A stretch of DNA of 36,673 nt from a virus: positions 1-36,673 of the IMG/VR virus record IMGVR_UViG_3300009152_000102. One strand, 5' to 3'. Positions within the stretch are counted from its first letter, which is position 1. Each line of letters begins with the position of its first letter. The notes under the pieces are model-generated. The model did no database searches and was not told where the DNA came from. It worked only from the letters and a program-made list of their open reading frames with translations. The translations under genes and the position numbers were made by a program. Below, in pieces: positions 16,892-25,005 of the stretch.

Positions 16892-17091
16892 TAGTCGGTA
16901 ATCTCGATGGGAGCTGGGTCTTCCAATGTGGTCTTACGCTTCATCGGCCGGGCATAAAAGTATGCCGTGTAGCCGGCGGCAAGCGCCTCCCGGTAGTCTT
17001 CCTTTGCTTGGGTAGCGTTGGCATACTGCGTGATGGTCAATTCATCGCCATCATCCACAATGACGGCAGCATATTTTGGAGCTCGAACCAT
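16891..17091 (-). CDS. Head accessory protein with shared small domain (A)
   Basis: This 66-residue protein is almost exactly one copy of the shared domain: PKYAAVIVDDGDEL, then a helix with ATQAKEDYREAL, then AYFYARPMKRK. It is the closest match to the N-terminus of the 830-residue protein it is coupled to. The ATG at 17091 is preferred to a start 30 nt upstream, because the upstream segment lies over the TTGACA box and the terminator spacer. As a free-standing copy next to the capsid gene it is a candidate decoration protein. Confidence 0.65.
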   Translation of the reverse strand: MVRAPKYAAVIVDDGDELTITQYANATQAKEDYREALAAGYTAYFYARPMKRKTTLEDPAPIEITD

Positions 17092-17111
17092 ACGCCTTGT
17101 GGCATTGTCAA
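17092..17111 (-). promoter_or_regulatory. Start-associated motif, shortened variant
   Basis: TTGACA, 3 nt, CCA, 8 nt, ATG (17091). The first spacer is 2 nt shorter than usual. It lies 9 nt after the T-tract of the capsid terminator. Confidence 0.45.
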
Positions 17112-17119
17112 CAAAGCAC

Positions 17120-17144
17120 AAAAAAGCCCCCGATTAAGGGGGCT
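17120..17144 (-). terminator. Intrinsic terminator after the major capsid gene
   Basis: On the minus strand AGCCCCC pairs with GGGGGCT over a 6-nt loop and is followed by six T. It is a strong canonical hairpin 22 nt after the capsid stop, so capsid mRNA can be made in excess of the downstream genes. Confidence 0.9.
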
Positions 17145-17166
17145 GTTTGTTCGACTACCGCTCCAA

Positions 17167-18081
17167 TTAGGAGGCGATAATCTTGGCGAGGCAGTTCGGG
17201 TTACCGATGGACACGCCGTAGAGGATGGACATCGAGAGCTTCTGCTCGCCGGTGTCGCCATCATACCACTCACGAACCTGGATGGAGAGGCCGGACTCAG
17301 CGTCGGTAGCGACAGCCACGTTACCATACCAATTGGTCGGGGTAGCAGGCAGACGAGCCGCGATGAGGATAGCTTCTGGCGAGACAGCGATACCTTTGAG
17401 GTTGGTGACCGAAGCAGGGAGAGCAGTGTACTGGTTCACCTCGAAGCCGTGGATACGGGGGAGGAGATTTTCAGTCAGAGGAGCGTTAGTGCCCGAAGCA
17501 TACTGCGCCTGGATGCTGTTATCCTTGGCGAGGGATGTGTAGAGGGAGGGACGAACGATGAGCGTGCGGCCAGCCATAGGCACGTTGGCATCGGTCAGAG
17601 CCTGCGAGATGTCGGCGACAGCGTCAGCGTCAAAAGCTGCAACAGTGCCGGTGTAGCCGGTCTGCGTGAAGGTGCCAGTGCCGGTGAGGGCAACGAGGCC
17701 GAAGACATCATCCATAACCGCTTTGACGACAGCGTGAGCAGCCGGGCGGATGAATGTGCGACGTAGGACGTCGTAGCCACCCTTGGCGACTTCGCCATCA
17801 GAGAAGCCCATCACGAAACCCTTGTGCTTGTCGAGGGTGACGGTCTTGGCGTTCGACTTGACGTCGGAGCGGACATAACCGTTCGCACCAATGTCCGTAG
17901 CAGCCATACCTTCAGCGATACGAGTCGTAACGGACTCACCGCGCTGGAGGATGTCGCCACCGAAGTCGGTAGTGAACTTGTTAACGAGAGGAAACTGCGC
18001 GAGCAGTGTGGTGAGGGAGTCTTGGGCAATAACCTGGAGGTTAATACCACCAAGATTACCAGAGGGATTACCGGTAGACAT
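17167..18081 (-). CDS. Major capsid protein, HK97-fold
   Basis: This protein of 304 residues is encoded after protease and scaffold genes and directly before a strong terminator, as expected for the most abundant virion protein. An N-terminal helical segment (IAQDSLTTLLAQFPLVNKF) is followed by beta-rich sequence, a long spine-type helix (IRPAAHAVVKAVMDDVFGL) near residues 110-130, and C-terminal strands. This agrees with HK97-type coat proteins of the shorter kind. Its leader is A-rich with no Shine-Dalgarno sequence; a TTGACA lies 45 nt upstream. N-terminal processing by the S49 protease is possible but no site can be named. Confidence 0.85.
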   Translation of the reverse strand: MSTGNPSGNLGGINLQVIAQDSLTTLLAQFPLVNKFTTDFGGDILQRGESVTTRIAEGMAATDIGANGYVRSDVKSNAKTVTLDKHKGFVMGFSDGEVAKGGYDVLRRTFIRPAAHAVVKAVMDDVFGLVALTGTGTFTQTGYTGTVAAFDADAVADISQALTDANVPMAGRTLIVRPSLYTSLAKDNSIQAQYASGTNAPLTENLLPRIHGFEVNQYTALPASVTNLKGIAVSPEAILIAARLPATPTNWYGNVAVATDAESGLSIQVREWYDGDTGEQKLSMSILYGVSIGNPNCLAKIIAS

Positions 18082-18134
18082 AATGTTTTATTTTTTGGGG
18101 GTTGAAAGGGTTCGAGTGTTGAAGTTTGTCAACT

Positions 18135-18902
18135 TTAAGCTGTTTCCTTGGGCTTGCGCTCTAGGCCAGCAGCTGTCTTTCCAGCAGCGTCATCGCCTGC
18201 GCGGTAGACTGTGCCGGTTTCAGCAAAGGCCTGATTGACGGCCTGAATGGTCGTGCGGTTGTAGCCAGCCTTCGACATATCAGCGTCAAGACGCTTGGCG
18301 AGGGGCGAACCAGCAGGAATACGGATAACGCCGTCCTTACCCATCAGACGATAGGCAGCAGCACGGATTTCCTTGTTCGGAATAGCCTTCGGGTTGATAG
18401 AGAAACCATTGAGGTTACCCTGCTTGTCGAAACGAGCACCACGGAGGGAAGGGGGAAGGGTGACGCTAACCACGCCGTCCTTTTGGTTCTTGGTCACGTC
18501 CACACGGGTGCGGGCGATGACATAGTTAATCTTGCCAACCTGGACGGACTGAACGCCGCTGGGACCGACAGTAACAGTAGCGTTCGGGGCCTGTGTCACA
18601 TCGCCGTTAGGCTTAATGACCGAGACGCCTTCACCACCAAAGCGACCATTCTGAACGAGGATAGTGCCGTCTTCAGCCTGGGCTACGCCACGAGGGGTAG
18701 TAGCAAGAGCGTCAGCGAGCTTTTCGCCCGACACCTTGATGTCACCGCCACCAGCGTTCTGCGTGCGACCAATGGCTTCTGTGACGTCGCCACCGCTTGC
18801 AACAGCGCGGTTAGCGGCATTGACTTCGGAGTCACGACGGACACCGCCTGTGCCACCGGCATAACCGGTAGCGTATGTTCCATAAGAGTTTGAGCCAGGC
18901 AT
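18135..18902 (-). CDS. Unknown head-region protein, 255 aa
   Basis: The first 60 residues are Gly/Ser/Ala-rich and probably disordered (YATGYAGGTGGVRR). The middle is beta-prone, with regular Val/Gly turns, and the C-terminal 80 residues are helical and basic. It lies between the scaffold-like gene and the capsid gene, where phages often place decoration or minor head proteins. The family is not recognised. Expression together with scaffold and capsid is suggested by short gaps and the absence of a terminator. Confidence 0.6.
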   Translation of the reverse strand: MPGSNSYGTYATGYAGGTGGVRRDSEVNAANRAVASGGDVTEAIGRTQNAGGGDIKVSGEKLADALATTPRGVAQAEDGTILVQNGRFGGEGVSVIKPNGDVTQAPNATVTVGPSGVQSVQVGKINYVIARTRVDVTKNQKDGVVSVTLPPSLRGARFDKQGNLNGFSINPKAIPNKEIRAAAYRLMGKDGVIRIPAGSPLAKRLDADMSKAGYNRTTIQAVNQAFAETGTVYRAGDDAAGKTAAGLERKPKETA

Positions 18903-18926
18903 TTTAGTATGTTATTTAGGTGTGGA

Positions 18927-20582
18927 TTAAGAGCGGCGAGCCTTCAGGTTGACCTGGGCGGCGCGAGAGATAGCAGATGCGTTAGCCTTGAAGTAGCGGT
19001 TCTGTTCACGCTTGTCGGCGATAGCCTCGAAAGCGGCGAGGATTTCGGCATCCGTCTTAGGACCGTTTTCACCCTGCATGTCAGCACCAACCGGTTCGTG
19101 GGCGGTAGCACCAACAATCTTCGCAGCCTTGGCTTCGAGAGTGTTATCGGTGGCTTCGGCCTTGGAGAGCTTGCTCATCAGGGCTTCAAACTTGGCTTGG
19201 AGCTGGGCGACAGCCGTGTAGGCTTCGTCCTTGGCTTTGGTTTCGGAGGCGAGGGTAACACCCTGCTCGGCGAGCTGGGTTTCAACGGCCTTCTTGGCCT
19301 TGGCGACAGAAGCGAGGCGTTCCACAGCGACATCCACAACGGAGTCGAGGGAGGCGGCAGCGAGAGGGGCGAGGTCACCGACCGGAGTCGTGTTGCCGGT
19401 CGTCGGGGCGCAACCTTCTTCGTGAACCTTGGTGGTTTCAGGAGACTCGGACTTCTTGCCCTTCTTGGCGTCCTTCTTTTCTAGGGTAGACTCTTCGCCG
19501 TCCTGGTCTTCGGTGCCAGTAACGTCCTTCTTGTTCATACCGGGGAGGGAGTTGGCAGCCTTCTTAGCCTTGGCAGCTTTTTCTTCGTCCACAATCTGTT
19601 GGAGGTATTCCATCAGAGCGGCAGGGATTTCTTCAGAGGTGTCGTTGCTCTTCTTGGCAGCGATGGCTTCAAGAGCGACTTCGTAAGCCTTCTTGGCACC
19701 CTTGCCAGGCTTCGATAGGGTCGTCTCGTGTTCATGTTCTTCGCCTTCGTTCTTCTGAACGTCCGGGGACTCCATGATTTCTTCAACGTCGGTTTCGCCC
19801 TTCTTAGAGGCCTTGGCGGCGAGCTTCTTGTTAAGCGTAGGATGAGTGGTGTTGTCCTCATTGACGTTGTTCTTGTTCGGGTCAAGACCCGGCTGAGGGA
19901 TGATGTCGCCGAAATCCTTCTTCTCTTCCTTGAGGGGAGACTTGAGGTTCGAGTCGGCCTTTGTCGCCTTGGCTTTGCAAGCCTGGCGGTATTCCTTGAG
20001 CATTTCGAGCTCGTCTTCGGTCAGACCTTCGGACTCTTCGTCGCAATAGGTGGCCTTGGCCGCCTTGGCCTTACCCTTGCCCTTCATCGGGCCACAGGCT
20101 TCGTCTTCGGACTCTTCGTCCTTATCTTCAATCTTGTCCTTGATGAACTGAGGCATTTCAGCCTTCTTGCCCTTCTTGCCGGCATCCTGATGCTGCTTTT
20201 CGGCAGGGGTGTCACCTTCTTCGCCGTCTTCAATCTTCTGCTTCACGTATTCGTTGAGGTCGGCCTTCTTGGCGGCTTCCTTCTCAACCTTGGTGGCATA
20301 GGCCATCGCAGCGTCGGCTTTGGCAGAAAGTTCCTTCATCGCTTTGGCGGTCAGTTCGCGCTCGGCGAGCAGTTCGCCCAGCTTGGCGATAACCAGGGGG
20401 TCAACAGCGACCGGCTCGGAAGCCTTAGGAGCAGAGAGCGAGGACTCGATTTCGGCGAGGCGCTTGGAGATGGTATCCTTCTCCAGAGCGAGGGCCGAAA
20501 CCTGTTCGGAGAGGGCGAGGGTCTGCTTAGAAGCCTCGATGGCCTCTTTGAGCTGCTGTTCAACGGACTTGGTATTGCTCAT
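18927..20582 (-). CDS. Scaffold-like protein, highly charged
   Basis: This 551-residue protein is extraordinarily rich in Lys, Glu and Ala. The N-terminal 110 residues form a predicted coiled coil. A long acidic and Lys-rich disordered middle follows, with a loose repeat (EYVKQKIEDGEEGD and QFIKDKIEDKDEESED). The C-terminal 120 residues are helical and end in basic KARRS. Position between protease and capsid, helix content and the basic C-terminal tail all match capsid scaffolding proteins. It is longer than usual, and the linker contains a few Cys (DEACGP, TYCDEE). It could be cleaved by the neighbouring S49 protease. Confidence 0.7.
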   Translation of the reverse strand: MSNTKSVEQQLKEAIEASKQTLALSEQVSALALEKDTISKRLAEIESSLSAPKASEPVAVDPLVIAKLGELLAERELTAKAMKELSAKADAAMAYATKVEKEAAKKADLNEYVKQKIEDGEEGDTPAEKQHQDAGKKGKKAEMPQFIKDKIEDKDEESEDEACGPMKGKGKAKAAKATYCDEESEGLTEDELEMLKEYRQACKAKATKADSNLKSPLKEEKKDFGDIIPQPGLDPNKNNVNEDNTTHPTLNKKLAAKASKKGETDVEEIMESPDVQKNEGEEHEHETTLSKPGKGAKKAYEVALEAIAAKKSNDTSEEIPAALMEYLQQIVDEEKAAKAKKAANSLPGMNKKDVTGTEDQDGEESTLEKKDAKKGKKSESPETTKVHEEGCAPTTGNTTPVGDLAPLAAASLDSVVDVAVERLASVAKAKKAVETQLAEQGVTLASETKAKDEAYTAVAQLQAKFEALMSKLSKAEATDNTLEAKAAKIVGATAHEPVGADMQGENGPKTDAEILAAFEAIADKREQNRYFKANASAISRAAQVNLKARRS

Positions 20583-20612
20583 AATGAGTGTGATGTTAGT
20601 GTTTTGAAATTG

Positions 20613-21614
20613 TCAACCTCCATAGGGCTGGATACCCTCGTATGAAGTGGGCTGCGTCTGATGATACATCGTGGGGAGCGTGGTTCGCTGTGCGAGCCGG
20701 CGCGTTGCCTTGATGTCATCAATAAGTGCCTCGAAATTGTCTACCACACCAGTCGTAAGACCTCGTGCGGCGGCCTTGTCGCCATAGAACGACTGACCCT
20801 GTAGGTCGTCATCGGAGGCGTAGAGACGGACGGACTTAACGTCCCGGCGGAAACGGCCATGCAGCTCGTCCACCTCGTCTTGTAGGGAGTTAATTTGGTC
20901 AGGTGTAAGGGAGGTGCCCTCCACGCCAGCCGCTTTATACTTCCCAGATTTTATGACCACGACCTCTTTACCTTCCTTCTCAAACTTCTTGCGCTCGTCG
21001 GTCATCGTGATGTAGACGCCGCAAGCTCCTACACTGGCAGAGGGGGTGCAGACAAATCGTTTGCACTGTGATGCCATCCAGTAAGCTGCGCTTCCGCAGT
21101 CGCTATCCGAGAAGGCGATGGTCGGTTTGGCGTAGTTGCGGATTTGCTTGGCGAGCTCCTCCAGGCCTGTGGTCGAGCCACCGCCGGAGTCCATACGGAG
21201 AACCACCTCAAAGACTGTGTCATTCTCGTCCCAGCTCTTTAGGGTGTTCGCAATCGTGTCGATGTCCGCACAGCCAAGCATAGCCTCTAAGGGGCTAAGG
21301 CACTTGCCGATTACCCCGCGCACAGGGATGACGCCGATGCCGTCACGAATGTAAGGTGTTGATGCTACGGCAAATCCGTTTGCGGCAGCTTCCAGGTCTA
21401 GGTCATCCTCGTCGGCCTGCTTAACAAAACGCTTAGCTCTTGGGCCAACGTCTTTATTTTCAGCCTTTGGCTTCATAAACGCCGACAACGAGTGCGAGAT
21501 GTCCGGGTTGGACAAGAGCATTTCAGCGTTCTTCAGAAACGCCTGAACCTTAATGGGGTCAATAAGGAGGGGTCGTCCAGCCTTCAAGGCGTAAGTTAGG
21601 TCGCTTCTAATCAT
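20613..21614 (-). CDS. S49 (SppA/protease C-like) head maturation protease
   Basis: In this 333-residue protein the S49 signature is visible in order. VLRMDSGGGST stands for the oxyanion DSxGG loop, CGSAAYWMAS provides the nucleophile serine, and SASVGACGVYIT is the following conserved strand. VVVIKSGKYKAAG contains the lysine cluster that includes the general base. Phage versions of this family process scaffold and portal proteins during head assembly, as lambda gpC does. The start overlaps the portal stop as ATGA. The first 80 residues before the catalytic domain are variable and may be a propeptide. The basic and polar C-terminus is not separately translated as far as can be seen. Confidence 0.88.
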   Translation of the reverse strand: MIRSDLTYALKAGRPLLIDPIKVQAFLKNAEMLLSNPDISHSLSAFMKPKAENKDVGPRAKRFVKQADEDDLDLEAAANGFAVASTPYIRDGIGVIPVRGVIGKCLSPLEAMLGCADIDTIANTLKSWDENDTVFEVVLRMDSGGGSTTGLEELAKQIRNYAKPTIAFSDSDCGSAAYWMASQCKRFVCTPSASVGACGVYITMTDERKKFEKEGKEVVVIKSGKYKAAGVEGTSLTPDQINSLQDEVDELHGRFRRDVKSVRLYASDDDLQGQSFYGDKAAARGLTTGVVDNFEALIDDIKATRRLAQRTTLPTMYHQTQPTSYEGIQPYGG

Positions 21615-23347
21615 CGAGAGAAGGGCTGGTCCCGGTTACGAGACAACCCAGGATTTTGTTTTGGCAGAGTGTCAACAGAAGTGTCCATCTGTTCGGCTGG
21701 TTCTGCTGCCGGCGTGCGAGGTGGAGGACGGAGCTCGGGTTCCGTGTTCGTCAGAGCGTCTGTCGGAACATTTGGGTCGGCGCCTGCGCCCGCTATCTGG
21801 TCAATAGGCACAATTGTCGGCTGCCCATCTGGCCCTGGCATCACCACGCCAAGCGCACCTTCAGGAATGGTCGGAGGACCGCCCGGAGCGCCTGCTCCAC
21901 CCGCACCACCCGCAGGAGACTTACGCCACAGCTTGTCTTCTGCCACGCCCGTCTCTTTCGATAGGCGACCAATAAACGAGTGGTCACGCGCAATCTTACG
22001 CATCGTCTTTTCAAAGTTGTAGCCACGAGACTGGAAGTCGTCGGAGGGCGGGATGCGACCCATGTCGAGGTCAGCTCGCTCGTTCGCACCCTCTCTGCCG
22101 GCATCGACAGTCACCGACTTGCAGCACACCCACTCGGTCTTCCACCAATTGCGAGCATTAGGTATCTCCTTGCGGTCAATCTTCAGACCACACCAGAATT
22201 GGAAGTATTCCTGGAGGAAGCGGTTGATAATAATCGTCTGGCGGTGCGTGAAAAATCTGCCCGCCTTCGCCACTACCAATCGAACTGCACTTCCGCCGGC
22301 ACGAGTCGGGTCGGCCACGAACTCATAGGGTAGTCCTCCCAACACAGAGTCACGACGAAGGTGTTCGATAAATCCGGCAAAAGCTGCCGACGGTCTGGCC
22401 GACGCATAAGAGACGAGCGACTCGTTGTTCTGTAAAACGGCGGTCACACCACCAAGCACTCGGTTGAGCGCGTCAGGCGAGGTGTTCTGGGTGGCTGAAT
22501 TGCCCTCTCCAAGGGGTTGCCCAAGACCAAGGTCACCAGAGTCCATCCGTGTGTCCTCGACCTTTAGGATGCGACTCGTGCGGGAGTTGTCCTTGACTGC
22601 GACCTTCTCCATCGAGAGCAAGTCCATCTCGTCACGCATGTGATTGATGGCATGCTGATGAGGCGGGAAAGCTCGGCTCTGCGAGGCGTATTCCGCATCA
22701 AAGATGTGCATCATCGACTCGGCCTTGACCGGCGTGTAGCGACCATCGCTCTGCTTCACAAAGTAGGTCAGCGGTCTGCCCAGCCTGTCAAAACGGATGC
22801 CGTCAAAGACGTCTGGCTGCGCCATCGCATCGGGAGCTGTCTCGACCCGGTGGGCTTCGATGATTTGAAACTTCGGGTTACCCTTTCGGTCCTTGCACTT
22901 GATTATAAAGATTTCGCCGTCTCGGTCCAGGGCCTCACACACAATGAATAGGCTCTCCAGCATCGAAAAGCGCCCAGACACTTCGGGCCTGATGCACTCC
23001 TGCTCCCATTCAGCTTCCACAGTGTTCTGCCATTCGTAGTCCCCACCCAAGCACTGAAGCCCGATGCCCTCGCCCACCGTGTAGATGGCCGTGTCCTTAA
23101 TCATCTGTTTGTATAGGCCGTTATTCTTTTCCAACCAGCGGGACAGGCGTAGCATCTCACGACGAGTCGAGCCCGTCATCTCCATCCGGAAGTCCGTCGG
23201 CTGCGGCGCGTCAATGCGCGTGCGGTGAACGGAGTAGCGTGTGGACTCGAACGCTCCCTGATAAGCTTTCGGCTTCAGGAGGTTGGACAGACCGATACGG
23301 AGCCGGTCAACAAGACCTGGCGTAGGCTTTTTTGGTTCGAGGGGCAT
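21611..23347 (-). CDS. Portal protein, lambda gpB type
   Basis: This 578-residue protein has the features of the lambda-type portal family: RREMLRLSRWLEKNNGLYK near residues 65-85, EALDRDGEIFIIK near 165, and FQIIEAHRVETAPDAM shortly after. The C-terminal 90 residues are Gly/Pro-rich and disordered. It forms the dodecameric ring at one capsid vertex through which DNA is packaged. The neighbours agree: gpW-like gene upstream and S49 protease downstream, with TAATG and ATGA overlaps respectively. A TTGACA within its 3' end (21666-21671) encodes VD and is taken as coincidence. Confidence 0.92.
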   Translation of the reverse strand: MPLEPKKPTPGLVDRLRIGLSNLLKPKAYQGAFESTRYSVHRTRIDAPQPTDFRMEMTGSTRREMLRLSRWLEKNNGLYKQMIKDTAIYTVGEGIGLQCLGGDYEWQNTVEAEWEQECIRPEVSGRFSMLESLFIVCEALDRDGEIFIIKCKDRKGNPKFQIIEAHRVETAPDAMAQPDVFDGIRFDRLGRPLTYFVKQSDGRYTPVKAESMMHIFDAEYASQSRAFPPHQHAINHMRDEMDLLSMEKVAVKDNSRTSRILKVEDTRMDSGDLGLGQPLGEGNSATQNTSPDALNRVLGGVTAVLQNNESLVSYASARPSAAFAGFIEHLRRDSVLGGLPYEFVADPTRAGGSAVRLVVAKAGRFFTHRQTIIINRFLQEYFQFWCGLKIDRKEIPNARNWWKTEWVCCKSVTVDAGREGANERADLDMGRIPPSDDFQSRGYNFEKTMRKIARDHSFIGRLSKETGVAEDKLWRKSPAGGAGGAGAPGGPPTIPEGALGVVMPGPDGQPTIVPIDQIAGAGADPNVPTDALTNTEPELRPPPRTPAAEPAEQMDTSVDTLPKQNPGLSRNRDQPFSR

Positions 23348-23592
23348 TAACGGTCAACAAGTCGGTTGTAGTTCGTGTAGAGGCCACGGACCCTCCCGTC
23401 AAGACGCAGTAACGCATAGTTTGCTTCTTGGAGCATCTGCTGCGGAGGCAGGGCGAAGCTCTTGCTGGCGTTGGTCGAGCCATCGCCGTAAGACATGATT
23501 GTCTTGCCTTCTAGGATAAGCGCCACGGCTTTATCCCGGATGGCTTCAATGGTTTCCTTGGGCAGGCCGACAAATAGTCCGTTGGCTGGCAT
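23347..23592 (-). CDS. gpW-like head-tail joining protein
   Basis: An 81-residue protein in exactly the place of lambda W, before the portal gene. The order is an N-terminal helix (ETIEAIRDKAVALILEGK), then a short strand region with ASKSFALPPQ, then a helix (MLQEANYALLRLDGRV). This agrees with the gpW alpha-beta-alpha layout, although sequence identity is low. The protein seals the portal after packaging. The start at 23592 follows a perfect start-associated motif, and the leader also forms a CGTGC-CAAAA-GCACG hairpin ending right at the ATG. No Shine-Dalgarno sequence is present. Confidence 0.7.
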   Translation of the reverse strand: MPANGLFVGLPKETIEAIRDKAVALILEGKTIMSYGDGSTNASKSFALPPQQMLQEANYALLRLDGRVRGLYTNYNRLVDR

Positions 23593-23614
23593 CGTGCTTT
23601 TGGCACGCTGTCAA
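23593..23614 (-). promoter_or_regulatory. Start-associated bipartite motif, perfect copy, with hairpin
   Basis: TTGACA, GCGTG, CCA, 8 nt, ATG (23592). The N16 segment folds into a 5-bp hairpin with loop CAAAA that abuts the start codon. Confidence 0.6.
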
Positions 23615-24089
23615 CGACATCGGGCGAACCAAAGTAAAGTCTAGCTCCAAGGCTTTTGTAGGCGGGAACCTTTCGGTCTATACCCCGACCACGCTGTCTG
23701 CCTTGGCGTCTTGGCTCGCTTGTTTCCAAAGAGGTTGCCCTCCGGTGTGGAACCACCGCCTCGCATCTCCCCAGGATTGGACCCCAGTAATTGCAGAAGC
23801 GACGTGTTAGTAGCGAGTCGCAGCAAACCCTGCTTTCGCAGGGCAAATTAAATGTTGGGGGTGGCTATCGAAGACCACCATTTCCTTGGGCGACCCCAAG
23901 GTTTGCGTTCGTTAGCCCTGCTACGAGCTGATTAGTTTATCAGCCGCCGAACGCCCAAAGGTTTTCAAAAGAACTAAAAGTGTTGTGGACTGCTGTTTGA
24001 GCTTTGTCAACATTTATTTACGCAAGCGCTTTACCCCTGCCAAATAGAGGCGGTATAAGTGGGGGTGGGGACCTGGGATGGTAGGTCAA

Positions 24090-24218
24090 GTCGCCGAGGA
24101 GGAGTCGAACCTCCGTCCACGAGTCTTTTCAGGAGACCTGGGTCTTGCGAACCAAGCCACCGCCAATCAAGGCGGCTTCCAGGGACAGCACCACGCTACG
24201 GCGTAAAGTATTCGGCAA
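24090..24218 (-). ncRNA. tRNA-like module 1 (enlarged D region)
   Basis: The acceptor TTGCCGA (24218-24212) pairs 7/7 with TCGGCGA (24097-24091), one pair being G-U. The T-arm is GGAGG-TTCGACT-CCTCC (24114-24098) with a canonical loop. A normal-size anticodon-type arm is present, GGTCT-CCTGAAA-AGACT (24138-24122), with TGA in the anticodon place but C instead of U at position 33. The D region is 73 nt instead of about 19 and contains two extra hairpins. There is no CCA at the 3' end. The total is 129 nt. It could be a decayed tRNA-Ser-like gene, but the intact stems argue against decay. Confidence 0.5.
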
Positions 24219-24394
24219 CCGACAGCACTCCCTTGTCTCCCCCGCGGCTTATTGCGGTTTCTATCCGGGAGCTCCGTGTCAGAGTTGTGGACCTTTCGGC
24301 TACCCACGCCTGTTGCCCGTCATTCCGACCGTCCCACGAAAGAGGTGGGCAATCTTCGGTGCAAGAACACTCCACCCCTTAGCGGGTGGCTCTG

Positions 24395-24482
24395 CCGTAT
24401 GATGCGGTCCGTTTCCGGGACCGGAGCTTGGTAGGGCTCCCTCGCCTTGACCCTGTTGATAGCAGGAGGCGACTACACACGG
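24395..24482 (-). ncRNA. Compact four-way junction module 2
   Basis: CCGTGTG (24482-24476) pairs 7/7 with CATACGG (24401-24395), one pair being G-U. It is followed by TA, as at positions 8-9 of a tRNA. Three arms follow: TCGCCT/AGGCGA, GGAGC/GCTCC with an 8-nt loop, and GGTCC-CGGAAAC-GGACC. The last arm lacks the T-loop consensus and is separated from the closing stem by 4 nt, so the module is only tRNA-shaped. The total is 88 nt. Confidence 0.4.
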
Positions 24483-24502
24483 TATTGCGCTGACGTTGAA
24501 AT

Positions 24503-24728
24503 TGGTGGGCATGGTGGGAATTGAACCCACAATCTTTCTGGCACCTCCCCGCTAAGGGAGTCGGCTTGTATGGGGAGCAACCCCCACCGCACCTCGCCAG
24601 ACTTCTGCATTTCCGTGTTCTGACATCCTCTTACGCTCTACATGAAGGGCGCGACCCTGCATGGATTGAAGGACTTGTCTTGCGACCGTCAGCCGCCCAA
24701 GTGATTAACAGGCGGATGCTACATCCCC
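24503..24728 (-). ncRNA. tRNA-like module 3 with giant D and anticodon loops, CCA end
   Basis: The acceptor GGGGATG (24728-24722) pairs 6/7 with CATGCCC (24513-24507), followed by discriminator A and encoded CCA (24505-24503). TA occupies positions 8-9. The D-stem GCAT/ATGC (24719-24716 with 24610-24607) encloses about 105 nt. The anticodon stem TCTGGC/GCCAGA (24601-24596 with 24542-24537) encloses 53 nt carrying two hairpins. The variable loop is 6 nt, and the T-arm is GTGGG-TTCAATT-CCCAC. All four tRNA stems are in the right order, but the total is 226 nt. This is the clearest module of the array. Confidence 0.6.
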
Positions 24729-24737
24729 ATAAAGTAG

Positions 24738-24887
24738 TGGTTGGTGATGGGATTTGCACCCACAGTCGTCGGGTATTTTAACCTTGGTGACAAAGCCAAG
24801 GCCAACCCCGATTTTGCGTTACTGGATTTAGTCGGAAGTCACTCCGACCCTCGTAGGTTATCACCCCCACAAGACGCTACACCCGCC
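24738..24887 (-). ncRNA. tRNA-like module 4 with enlarged D and anticodon loops
   Basis: The acceptor GGCGGGTG (24887-24880) pairs 6/8 with CACCAACC (24746-24739). TA follows at positions 8-9. The D-stem GCGT/ACGC (24877-24874 with 24819-24816) encloses 54 nt with the hairpin GTCGGA/TCCGAC. The anticodon stem TCGGG/CCCGA (24811-24807 with 24773-24769) encloses 33 nt with the hairpin CCTTGG/CCAAGG. The variable loop is 5 nt, and the T-arm is GTGGG-TGCAAAT-CCCAT. There is no CCA. The total is about 150 nt. Confidence 0.55.
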
Positions 24888-25005
24888 ATAAAAGGTTGGA
24901 GCTGGTTCGTTTCGGTATCTCAACCTCTCCCCCGGTGGCCATTATCGCCAAGCAGAGGAAGCATCACGCCTTGACCCGGCGTCGCTACGAACTTTGCCCC
25001 AAAAG

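Noticed and set aside
21666-21671. TTGACA in the portal gene as a regulatory site
   Set aside because: It is inside coding sequence, 51 nt upstream of the next start, with no CCA at the expected place.
24089-24474. tmRNA of about 385 nt closed by AGTCGCC/GGCGACT
   Set aside because: The closing helix leaves 2 nt next to the T-stem, no tag reading frame with a typical ending is seen, and better local stems (modules 1 and 2) use the same bases.
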